The translations under genes and the position numbers were made by a program. A stretch of DNA of 64,000 bases from an uncultured SAR86 cluster bacterium (GTDB lineage Bacteria; Pseudomonadota; Gammaproteobacteria; Magnimaribacterales; AG-339-G14), in contig CACOBG010000002.1 in NCBI GenBank assembly GCA_902625415.1, positions 85,783-149,782 of the forward strand, written 5' to 3'. The notes under the pieces are model-generated. The model did no database searches and had not been told where the DNA came from. It saw only the letters and a program-made list of their open reading frames with translations. Shown in pieces: positions 57,811 to 64,000 of the stretch. How positions within the stretch are numbered: position 1 is the stretch's first letter; each line of letters starts with the position of its first letter.

Positions 57811-58332
57811 TTAGAAATTTTGTGGATCTTCGAATAAACCAACTCTTAAATCCTTAGCAGAATAGATTTCTTTACCATCAACAAACATCAATCCATCAGC
57901 AAATCCAATAACGAGCTTTTGTTTCCTAATCCTTTTGATACTGATTTTATATTCAACTAATTTAGCTTTTGGCAGTACTTGTCCATAAAATTTTACTTGT
58001 CCCGAGCCTAAGGCTCGTCCAATTCCGCTATTTCCTTCCCACAAAAGATAAAAACCTAGTAATTGCCACATTGCGTCAAGTCCAAGACAACCCGGCATCA
58101 CTGGATCTGTTGAAAAATGACAGTCAAAGAACCATAGCTCAGGATTTATATCCAACTCGCCTTGAATTTCACCAATGTTGTAATCACCTTTAGAATCGTT
58201 TATCTCAACAATCCTATCCATCATCAACATTTCATTATTAGGCAATCTTCCATTTCCCAGTCCAAATAAGTCACCATTTGAGCAAGCTATTAGCTCGTCT
58301 TTAGAAAAATTATGTTTATTTTTTAAATCCAT
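57811..58332 (-). CDS. fabA: 3-hydroxydecanoyl-ACP dehydratase/isomerase
   Basis: FabA dehydrates 3-hydroxydecanoyl-ACP and isomerises the trans-2 product to cis-3, giving monounsaturated fatty acids. The 173-residue hotdog-fold protein has [20 protein letters not shown], which contains the catalytic His (about residue 71) and the Asp of GLDAMWQL (about 85). [16 protein letters not shown] follows. The fabA-fabB pair is the anaerobic unsaturated-fatty-acid pathway, alongside the aerobic-type desaturase at 4940. Confidence 0.97.
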   Translation of the reverse strand: MDLKNKHNFSKDELIACSNGDLFGLGNGRLPNNEMLMMDRIVEINDSKGDYNIGEIQGELDINPELWFFDCHFSTDPVMPGCLGLDAMWQLLGFYLLWEGNSGIGRALGSGQVKFYGQVLPKAKLVEYKISIKRIRKQKLVIGFADGLMFVDGKEIYSAKDLRVGLFEDPQNF

Positions 58333-58363
58333 TTCTTAACAACTTCCTTACCTTTCTTAAAGA

Positions 58364-58392
58364 TTGCGAGGAAAGACTTTATCCTATACTAT
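58364..58392 (+). promoter_or_regulatory. Promoter of rplU-rpmA-obgE-proB
   Basis: TTGCGA (four of six -35 matches) and TACTAT (five of six -10 matches) are separated by 17 bases, in the divergent region between fabA and rplU. Predicted start near 58399, giving a 20-nt leader. Only a weak Shine-Dalgarno (taaag) precedes the rplU ATG. Confidence 0.55.
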
Positions 58393-58418
58393 TCGGTTCT
58401 ATTTTGTAATTTGTAAAG

Positions 58419-58736
58419 ATGTACGCAGTAATAAAAAGCGGAGGAAAGCAACATAAAGTTTCAGAAGGAGAGGAAATTCTTCTTGAAAAGATTTCTCTTG
58501 ATGAAGGAGAAGTCATAGAGTTCTCTGAAGTTTTAGCTGTAAACAAAGACGGTAATTTAAATGTTGGTAAGCCTCTTTTAGAGGGAGCTGTTGTAAAAGG
58601 GACGGTTTTAAATCATCTCAAGACAAAAAAAATTACTGTCATTAAAATGAAAAGAAGAAAAGATTACAGAAAAAAACAAGGACATAGGCAGAATTTAACA
58701 AAAGTAAAAATTGAATCTATAAGTTATGGCGCATAA
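58419..58736 (+). CDS. rplU: 50S ribosomal protein L21
   Basis: bL21, 105 residues, starts [18 protein letters not shown] and has [33 protein letters not shown]-type sequence near the end (visible: [16 protein letters not shown]). The last 11 bases overlap the rpmA start, an unusually long overlap that suggests tight coupling. Confidence 0.99.
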   Translation: MYAVIKSGGKQHKVSEGEEILLEKISLDEGEVIEFSEVLAVNKDGNLNVGKPLLEGAVVKGTVLNHLKTKKITVIKMKRRKDYRKKQGHRQNLTKVKIESISYGA

Positions 58737-58986
58737 AAAAGCAGGTGGAAGTTCCAGAAATGGAAGAGATTCTGAGTCAAAAAGACTTGGTGTCAAAAGG
58801 TATGGTGGCCAAGCAGTTTCTGCTGGAGAAATACTCGTAAGACAAAGAGGAACAAAATTTCATCCCGGACAGAACGTAGGTATCGGAAAAGATCATACGC
58901 TTTTCGCAAAATGTGATGGAAAAGTTTTCTTTAACAAAAAAGGAAAAAACCTCAAGCAATTTGTCAATATAGAATCTACTTCATAA
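58726..58986 (+). CDS. rpmA: 50S ribosomal protein L27
   Basis: bL27 reaches the peptidyl transferase centre with its N-terminus. [20 protein letters not shown] begins directly with the functional sequence, so no N-terminal cleavage (as in Firmicutes) is needed. [21 protein letters not shown] is the family signature; 86 residues. It starts within the end of rplU. Confidence 0.99.
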   Translation: MAHKKAGGSSRNGRDSESKRLGVKRYGGQAVSAGEILVRQRGTKFHPGQNVGIGKDHTLFAKCDGKVFFNKKGKNLKQFVNIESTS

Positions 58987-58990
58987 TGTC

Positions 58991-60001
58991 ATGCGCTTCA
59001 TCGATGAAGCAGTAATTGAAATATCTTCGGGAGGCGGTGGTAACGGCTGTCTTAGCTTCCGTCGTGAGAAGTTTATTCCTAAAGGAGGACCCGATGGTGG
59101 TGATGGCGGGAAAGGTGGCAATATAAATTTTATCGCGAAAGAATCTTTGCATACTTTGCAAGATTTCAAACTCAAAAGAAAATACAAAGCTCAAAATGGC
59201 CGGCAGGGAAAAGGCAAAAATATGCATGGAAAGGATGGTGAAGATACTATCCTAGAGGTGCCATTAGGAACTATATTAATTAATGATGAAACGGATGAAT
59301 TTCTTTGTGATCTCACAAAATCGAACCAGGTATATACGGCTGTAACAGGAGGTAAAGGAGGCCTTGGTAATGCAAGGTTTAAGACATCGACCAATAGGGC
59401 TCCAAGAAAAACAACTGAAGGAAAATTGGGGGAAATACTAAAAATAAGACTAGAGCTAAAAGTTTTAGCAGATGTAGGGCTTTTAGGTAAGCCTAATGCA
59501 GGAAAATCAACTTTAATCTCAAAAATATCTTCTGCCAAACCCAAAATTGCTGATTATCCTTTTACAACATTAAGCCCTAATCTTGGTGTAGTTAAGATAA
59601 ATAGTTACTCAAGTTTTGTTGTAGCTGATATTCCAGGATTGATTCCGGGAGCTTCAGAAGGGATTGGACTTGGAATAGAATTTTTGAAGCATCTTTCTAG
59701 GGTTGAAATACTTTTACACCTCATTGATGTTGAGGAAGGGGATTCTGAAAAGATTAGAAAAGATTTTGATGACATTAATAAAGAATTAAAAGAATTTAGT
59801 GAAGAGTTAAAACAAAAAGAACAATGGGTCGTGATTAGTAAAATAGATAAAATCTCTCAAGACAAAAGAAAGCAGTTAGAAAAGGAATCAAAAAAACTTT
59901 TCAGCAACAAAAATGTCTTTTATGTATCATCGATTTCTGGATCAGGTTTAGAGAAAATGACTCAAAGTATTGGAAATAGATTGGCAAATGAAAAAAATTA
60001 A
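58991..60001 (+). CDS. obgE: GTPase Obg / CgtA
   Basis: ObgE is a ribosome-associated GTPase in 50S assembly and stress control. The 336-residue protein has the Gly-rich Obg fold (GGGGNGCLSFRREKFIPKGGPDGGDGG...), then the G domain with GKPNAGKSTLI (about 166-176), DIPGLIPGA (G3, about 212-220) and SKIDKI (G4). It lacks the acidic C-terminal tail of E. coli ObgE (390 aa). The rplU-rpmA-obgE order is widely conserved. Confidence 0.98.
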   Translation: MRFIDEAVIEISSGGGGNGCLSFRREKFIPKGGPDGGDGGKGGNINFIAKESLHTLQDFKLKRKYKAQNGRQGKGKNMHGKDGEDTILEVPLGTILINDETDEFLCDLTKSNQVYTAVTGGKGGLGNARFKTSTNRAPRKTTEGKLGEILKIRLELKVLADVGLLGKPNAGKSTLISKISSAKPKIADYPFTTLSPNLGVVKINSYSSFVVADIPGLIPGASEGIGLGIEFLKHLSRVEILLHLIDVEEGDSEKIRKDFDDINKELKEFSEELKQKEQWVVISKIDKISQDKRKQLEKESKKLFSNKNVFYVSSISGSGLEKMTQSIGNRLANEKN

Positions 60002-60773
60002 TCCTAAAAAACTAATTGTAATTAAAGCGGGTTCAAGTCTAACAACTTTGTCATCAGGGATGCCTAATTTGAAATTTATAAAGTCAATTTCTGAGCAAAT
60101 TTTTAGACTTTATAAAAAGGGATTTCATATCGTTTTGGTTTCTTCAGGTGCTATTGCTCAAGGCATGAAAATATGGAATTTAACTTCTAAGCCTAAGTCA
60201 GTTGATTTTCTCCAAGCTTTATCTGCATCCGGTCAGATTGGACTAATAAATAGCTATCAAAAAGAGTTTAAAAGATTTAATTTAATCGCCGCACAAGTTT
60301 TATTAAGCCATTCTGATTTCGGTGTTAAAAACCGTTCTGAAAATGCTAAAAATAGTATTTATAATCTTATAAAACTAGGCGCCATCCCGATCATCAATGA
60401 AAACGATTCAATATCCACAGAAGAAATTCTAAATGGGGATAATGATAGGCTAAGTGGAAAAGTTGCAACATTATTAAATTCAAAAAAACTATTTATTCTG
60501 ACAGATCAAAATGGACTCTATGATAAAAATCCTGATCAAAATTCTGACGCGAGGTTAATTGGTAAAATCAACCTCAATAAGTTTGACTTTAAGAAAGTAT
60601 CTTTTGGAAACTCAGGTATTTTAGGGAGAGGAGGAATGACAACTAAGATAAAAGCTGCAAGAGATTTCCTCAACAAGACCAATGAAGTTTGGATACTTAA
60701 TGGCAATCATGAAGGAATTGTAGAAAAGGCAATTCTAGAAAACCCTTTCGGAACAAAAATATATTTAACCTAA
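59988..60773 (+). CDS. proB: Glutamate 5-kinase, without PUA domain
   Basis: ProB phosphorylates glutamate in the first step of proline synthesis. From MKKINPKKLIVIKAGSS (ATG at 59988; the track's 59970 start is a TTG) it is 261 residues. Conserved blocks are VLVSSGAIAQGM, NENDSIST, GDNDRLSG and GNSGILGRGGMTTKIKAA. It ends where the amino-acid-kinase fold ends; the C-terminal PUA domain of E. coli ProB (367 aa) is absent. It overlaps obgE by 14 bases and the converging rpsT by 9. Confidence 0.95.
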   Translation: MKKINPKKLIVIKAGSSLTTLSSGMPNLKFIKSISEQIFRLYKKGFHIVLVSSGAIAQGMKIWNLTSKPKSVDFLQALSASGQIGLINSYQKEFKRFNLIAAQVLLSHSDFGVKNRSENAKNSIYNLIKLGAIPIINENDSISTEEILNGDNDRLSGKVATLLNSKKLFILTDQNGLYDKNPDQNSDARLIGKINLNKFDFKKVSFGNSGILGRGGMTTKIKAARDFLNKTNEVWILNGNHEGIVEKAILENPFGTKIYLT

Positions 60774-61028
60774 TTTTTTAATAGATTTAATCAATCTAGA
60801 TTTTTGACGAGCAACCGCATTTTTAGGAAGAACTTTCTTGTTAGCTAATTTATCAAGGACTTTTTGAGTTGAAATGAATAAGTCTTTAGCCTTAGTTGCA
60901 TCATTTTCTTTTATAGCATCTTCAACATTTCTTATCATTGTTCTCATGGAAGCCCTTTGAGAACTCTTTAAAGAATTTCTAGAGTTAGCTTGCCTAGACC
61001 TTTTTTTAGCTGATTGAATATTTGCCAT
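60765..61028 (-). CDS. rpsT: 30S ribosomal protein S20
   Basis: bS20, 87 residues, almost all helical and very basic: MANIQSAKKRSRQANSRN, AMRT-like RASMRTMIRNVEDAI, KVLPKNAVARQKSRLIKSIKK near the end. It converges on proB with a nine-base overlap. Near obgE-proB, rpsT is found in other gammaproteobacteria such as Pseudomonas. Confidence 0.97.
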   Translation of the reverse strand: MANIQSAKKRSRQANSRNSLKSSQRASMRTMIRNVEDAIKENDATKAKDLFISTQKVLDKLANKKVLPKNAVARQKSRLIKSIKKLG

Positions 61029-61061
61029 AGGTGGCGATGATGAAGAGAATTTGGATTAATG

Positions 61062-61835
61062 TCAACTTTCTATTTTAATTTTTATAAATAAACATAACTT
61101 GTAAATTAATCTTGTAAATTCGTTGACTAATCTATAAGGAATCATTACCCAATATCTTCTATAAAAAGAATATTTGAATTCACTCTTCGCTTGGATATAT
61201 GAGTTTCCCTCATGTAACTCCTCTTTAAGATATACAGGCGCTGGCGAGATACTTAAGGATCGTAAAGACAAAAGCCAATCTCTATCAATTGCATGATCGA
61301 TAGGAAGACTCATTTTATTAAGTTTGTTTAGTATATTCTTAGCTGCACGCCTGTTGATCAAATAACAGCCTGTTCCAGATTTAAATCCTAAGTTCAAAGA
61401 CAGATAGAAGTCCTTATAGATTTTTTGTAATTTTATTGGGATTCCTTTTTCTTTATTTCTATCACTTCCTCCGCTCAATCTTAATAAATCAAAATGTATT
61501 CTGGAACTTAGAGCTCCATTGATAATCTCAATTATGTCCTTATTGAACTCAATATCATCTTCACAGACGAGAGCAAGGTCTTCATTTGTAGTAAGAAATT
61601 TTTTTAGAACATTTAAATGACTAAAATAACAGCCTAATTCTCCAAGATTTGTTCTTTTGCCGTGCAACAAATTATATTTTACTTCTGAATAATTTTTATG
61701 AGGCAGTAACAATTCTTTACCATCTACAGCAATCTCAAGATTAAAATTTATACCTACCTTATCAAATACTTCTTTTGCGGAAATTAGCCTGTCATTTGCT
61801 CTTTTTAAATTTATTAAGTAGGCAATCACATTCAC
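61062..61835 (-). CDS. Glycosyltransferase family 25 (LPS-type)
   Basis: A 257-residue GT25-like protein. YLINLKRANDRL near the start, LGELGCYFSHLNVLKKFL (about 65-82) and LALVCEDDIEFN with the DxD-like motif (about 89-100) are the family signatures. These enzymes add sugars (often galactose) in lipooligosaccharide. The start codon appears to be GTG, only 10 nt downstream of the tmRNA 3' end on the same strand and with no Shine-Dalgarno, so it may be transcribed from the ssrA promoter. Acceptor unknown. Confidence 0.85.
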   Translation of the reverse strand: MNVIAYLINLKRANDRLISAKEVFDKVGINFNLEIAVDGKELLLPHKNYSEVKYNLLHGKRTNLGELGCYFSHLNVLKKFLTTNEDLALVCEDDIEFNKDIIEIINGALSSRIHFDLLRLSGGSDRNKEKGIPIKLQKIYKDFYLSLNLGFKSGTGCYLINRRAAKNILNKLNKMSLPIDHAIDRDWLLSLRSLSISPAPVYLKEELHEGNSYIQAKSEFKYSFYRRYWVMIPYRLVNEFTRLIYKLCLFIKIKIES

Positions 61836-61845
61836 AATTATACAT

Positions 61846-62197
61846 TGGTGGAGGCGGCGGGTATCGAACCCGCGTCCATCAATTTATCCCTATCAGCTCT
61901 ACATGCTTAGATTCATCTTTTAAATTCCTTTTTTAACTCTCCGATGAGCAGGATAGATAAAAAGTATTCTGTTAAAACTTTTCAGAAAAACCACAGAAAT
62001 AATTTTCTGAGCAACCTATTAATTGACTTTCGCTTACCCTAATAGGTATTAGATAAAGAAAGCTAGCCAAATTATGCGGCTAGAGCGTAGTTTGCTTTAT
62101 TGCCAACTAATTTTTTTGTAACTTCATTTTACGAGTTAGTTACATTCTCGACATGCACATTAAGTTCAAAAACGGATGTCTAATCCATTTCGCCCCC
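61846..62197 (-). ncRNA. ssrA: tmRNA (ssrA), tag GNKANYALAA
   Basis: The minus strand begins GGGGGCGAAATGGATT and ends GCGGGTTCGATACCCGC...CTCCACCA, the tRNA-like T arm and acceptor (GGGGGCG / CGCCTCC, one G-T pair) with encoded CCA; total 352 nt. The tag reading frame (62104 to 62072) is GGC AAT AAA GCA AAC TAC GCT CTA GCC GCA TAA, giving GNKANYALAA behind a UAGUU element matching the resume signal. ALAA at the end is the protease-recognition signal. tmRNA rescues stalled ribosomes together with SmpB, whose gene is 27 bases upstream. Confidence 0.95.
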
Positions 62198-62213
62198 AAA
62201 TGGACAACCATTT
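62198..62213. promoter_or_regulatory. Hairpin directly at the tmRNA 5' end
   Basis: AAATGG-ACAA-CCATTT is a perfect 6-bp stem with a four-base loop that abuts the first base of mature tmRNA. It may guide 5' processing or form part of the promoter region; a TAAAAT sequence on the minus strand overlaps it and may be the -10. Confidence 0.35.
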
Positions 62214-62224
62214 TAATTAAATTT

Positions 62225-62698
62225 TTAAAACTTGCTATTAAGTTTTAAATTTTTAGCTTTTTCCTTTTTCCATTCCTTTTGCTTGATGCTTTCTCTTTTA
62301 TCAAACTTTGATTTTCCTTTCCCTAAACTAATTTTTAATTTCACTAAATTTTCTTTCCAAAAAATTTTTATCGGTAGACAAGTAAGACCTTTTTCTTGTG
62401 TTCCTTTAAAGATTTTCGATAATTCTGACTTGGTAAGTAATAATTTTCTTGTCCTCAAAGGGTCAACTTCATGAGTGACTTCTTGTAGGGGAGAAATAGA
62501 CATGCCAATAATCCATGCTTCTCCCTTTTTCATTAAAATGTAACTATCTTTGATATCTACTCTTGATGATCTAATAGACTTAACTTCCCAACCTAATAAG
62601 GATATCCCGGCTTCAAAATTTTCACCCAATTCATAATTGAACTTAGCTTGTCTATTTTCAATGATAGGTTTTCTATTAATTTTTTTATCTTGGCCCAT
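62225..62698 (-). CDS. smpB: SsrA-binding protein SmpB
   Basis: SmpB brings tmRNA to stalled ribosomes. The 157-residue protein has ENRQAKFNYELGENFEAGISLLGWEVKSIR, the OB-fold core, and WKENLVKLKISLGKGKSKFDKRE with a basic tail that enters the mRNA channel. The track starts this ORF at 62821; I start at the ATG 62698 (MGQDKKINRKPI) because the upstream 41 residues overlap the divergent transporter gene and do not resemble the family. It lies 27 bases upstream of ssrA. Confidence 0.95.
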   Translation of the reverse strand: MGQDKKINRKPIIENRQAKFNYELGENFEAGISLLGWEVKSIRSSRVDIKDSYILMKKGEAWIIGMSISPLQEVTHEVDPLRTRKLLLTKSELSKIFKGTQEKGLTCLPIKIFWKENLVKLKISLGKGKSKFDKRESIKQKEWKKEKAKNLKLNSKF

Positions 62699-62741
62699 TG
62701 GATTAGTATAACTTGTTAAAAGTCCTATAGAATTATTTGAA

Positions 62742-64000
62742 ATGAGTACTTCAAAAATTTGGCAAGGAAATTCAACCTTCATCTTAGCCGCGGCAGGATC
62801 CGCTGTTGGATTAGGTAACATTTGGAAATTTCCTTATATGGTTGGTTCGAATGGAGGAAGTGCGTTTGTTCTAATTTATCTGATTTGTATATTTGCTATC
62901 GGATTGCCGGTCATGGTTTCTGAAATAATAATTGGAAAATATGGCCGGAAAAGTCCTGTTAATTCATTAAAAAAAATATCGCAAGAATATGAAATCAATA
63001 TTAATTGGAAATATTTAGGAGTATTAGGAGCTTTAGCAGGGATTCTCATACTTTCTTATTATAGTGTTTTTGCCGGAATGGCTTTTTCTTACATTTTTAA
63101 CTTATTTCCATCAGGACTTGAAAATCCATCGAATTATTCATCTAAATATTTTTTAGACTTTACTTCCTCTCCCGGAAAGTTAATTTTTTGGCATACTCTT
63201 TTTCTTATTACCACATGTTTAATCGTAGGGCTTGGCGTTATTAAAGGAATAGGTAAATCTGTAAATTTTTTAATGCCTTTCCTATTCATATTCATCATTT
63301 TGATTTCATTATATTCATCTTATGTTGGAGACTTAAAAAGCACTTTGAGGTTTTTATTCAATCCAGATTTTTCCGTCATTACGCCTGATATAGTCATTAG
63401 TGCTATGGGTCAAGCTTTTTTTTCCTTATCTATTGGAATGGGAGCAATTATGGCTTATGGAGCCTATATGCCTGAAAAACAACTCATAGGCAAAACTGTC
63501 CTTACGATTATCCTATTAGATACTTTTGTTGCACTTGCTGCTGGAATAGCTATTTTTCCAATTGTATTTAGCAATGCCTCATTAGAAGTAACTGCAGGTC
63601 CAGGACTTTTATTTGAGACTTTGCCAGTTGCATTTTATTCTCTTCCTTATGGAAACTTATTCTCCATTATCTTTTTTTTATTAATATCAATTGCAGCATT
63701 AAGTTCTTCAATATCGCTTTTAGAACCTTTTACCGCTTGGATGGAGGAGAAAAAAAAATATACAAGATCGATAATTGTTGTTTTTTTAGGCTCATTAATT
63801 TGGTTTTTAGGGCTTGCCAGCATCCTTTCGTTTAATATCTGGTCGGATGTAACATTATTTGGATTAAATTTTTTAGAGTTATTGGATTACCTGACTAACA
63901 ATCTTATGTTGCCCTTAGGTGGTTTTTTTGTTGTCTTGTTAATTGGATGGTTTATGCCTTATGACTTTATAAAAGAAAATTTAAATTTTAATGAATTTAG
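62742..64000 (+). CDS. Sodium-dependent (SNF/NSS) transporter, partial at right edge
   Basis: Not in the ORF track because no stop lies in the window. From ATG 62742 the frame is open to base 64000 (419 codons). It begins with TM1 carrying GSAVGLGNIWKFPY (about 21-34), the signature of the neurotransmitter:sodium symporter (LeuT) family that binds Na+ and amine or amino acid substrates. At least nine hydrophobic segments follow. The bacterial members usually have about 450-500 residues and import amino acids with sodium; substrate unclear. It is divergent from smpB with a 43-bp gap. Confidence 0.92.
   Translation, partial: MSTSKIWQGNSTFILAAAGSAVGLGNIWKFPYMVGSNGGSAFVLIYLICIFAIGLPVMVSEIIIGKYGRKSPVNSLKKISQEYEININWKYLGVLGALAGILILSYYSVFAGMAFSYIFNLFPSGLENPSNYSSKYFLDFTSSPGKLIFWHTLFLITTCLIVGLGVIKGIGKSVNFLMPFLFIFIILISLYSSYVGDLKSTLRFLFNPDFSVITPDIVISAMGQAFFSLSIGMGAIMAYGAYMPEKQLIGKTVLTIILLDTFVALAAGIAIFPIVFSNASLEVTAGPGLLFETLPVAFYSLPYGNLFSIIFFLLISIAALSSSISLLEPFTAWMEEKKKYTRSIIVVFLGSLIWFLGLASILSFNIWSDVTLFGLNFLELLDYLTNNLMLPLGGFFVVLLIGWFMPYDFIKENLNFNEF

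Noticed and set aside
57810-57842. Longer start for fabB from the ORF track
   Set aside because: The 11 extra residues lie within the fabA coding end; [12 protein letters not shown] is the family N-terminus.
62699-62821. Longer start for smpB from the ORF track
   Set aside because: The added residues overlap the start of the divergent transporter gene and do not match SmpB; ATG at 62698 fits the family.

Overview
The window is AT-rich, densely packed bacterial chromosome. Gene content and order point to a gammaproteobacterium: birA - tRNA - tuf - tRNA-Trp - secE, the rnr-rlmB pair, coaE-yacG beside argJ-secA-lpxC, a fabA-fabB pair, smpB next to ssrA, and rplU-rpmA-obgE-proB. It carries an outer membrane receptor and lpxC, so it has a Gram-negative envelope. 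Very short spacers, many overlapping gene ends, and several proteins reduced to their catalytic core (RNase R without its helix-turn-helix, ProB without PUA, BirA without its DNA-binding domain, SecA without its zinc tail) suggest a streamlined marine lineage. A SAR86-like bacterium would fit, but that placement is inference. I see no phage, IS element, CRISPR array or other mobile DNA.

Layout. 1-3512: the end of a sulfatase, a TonB-dependent receptor with His/Glu-rich loops next to a small secreted His-rich protein (probable metal uptake), and an unrecognised lipoprotein. 3514-7150: an epoxide hydrolase, then a tight four-gene run (small membrane protein, fatty acid desaturase, thioredoxin-fold protein, crotonase) that looks like lipid metabolism. 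7186-9953: tRNA-Ala, an FkbM methyltransferase and a D-aminoacylase-type amidohydrolase. 9950-19888: an MFS transporter, coaE-yacG, and the minus-strand series rnr, rlmB, lpxC, secA, argJ and a ThiE-like protein. 19959-24180: rraA, a GH3 glycosidase, a small membrane protein, tRNA-Thr(TGT) and birA.

24209-53284 is one uninterrupted plus-strand block of about 29 kb: tRNA-Tyr, tRNA-Thr, tuf, tRNA-Trp, secE-nusG, rplKAJL-rpoBC, rpsL-rpsG-fusA, then the S10, spc and alpha operons through rplQ. It supplies ribosomal proteins, RNA polymerase, elongation factors and the SecYE translocon. Clear sigma70-type promoters lie ahead of tRNA-Tyr, rpsL and rpsJ, and a structured leader precedes rplJ. Three small or partial genes missing from the ORF track were recovered by reading the sequence (yacG, rpmC, rpmJ), as was the partial transporter at the right edge.

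53297-64000: uvrA/ssb (divergent), fabB-fabA, rplU-rpmA-obgE-proB, rpsT, a family 25 glycosyltransferase, ssrA (tmRNA), smpB, and the first part of a sodium-dependent (SNF/NSS) transporter that runs off the edge. The longest stretch without a gene is the 187-nt rplJ leader, so no gap exceeds 300 bases.

The most notable observations are an apparent one-base frameshift in an A6 run of rpsC (S3), a tuf stop codon that overlaps the first bases of tRNA-Trp, several promoters placed so close to start codons that the mRNAs would be leaderless or nearly so, and a paired-hairpin leader ahead of rplJ. I did not find a convincing new multi-gene defence or mobile system here.
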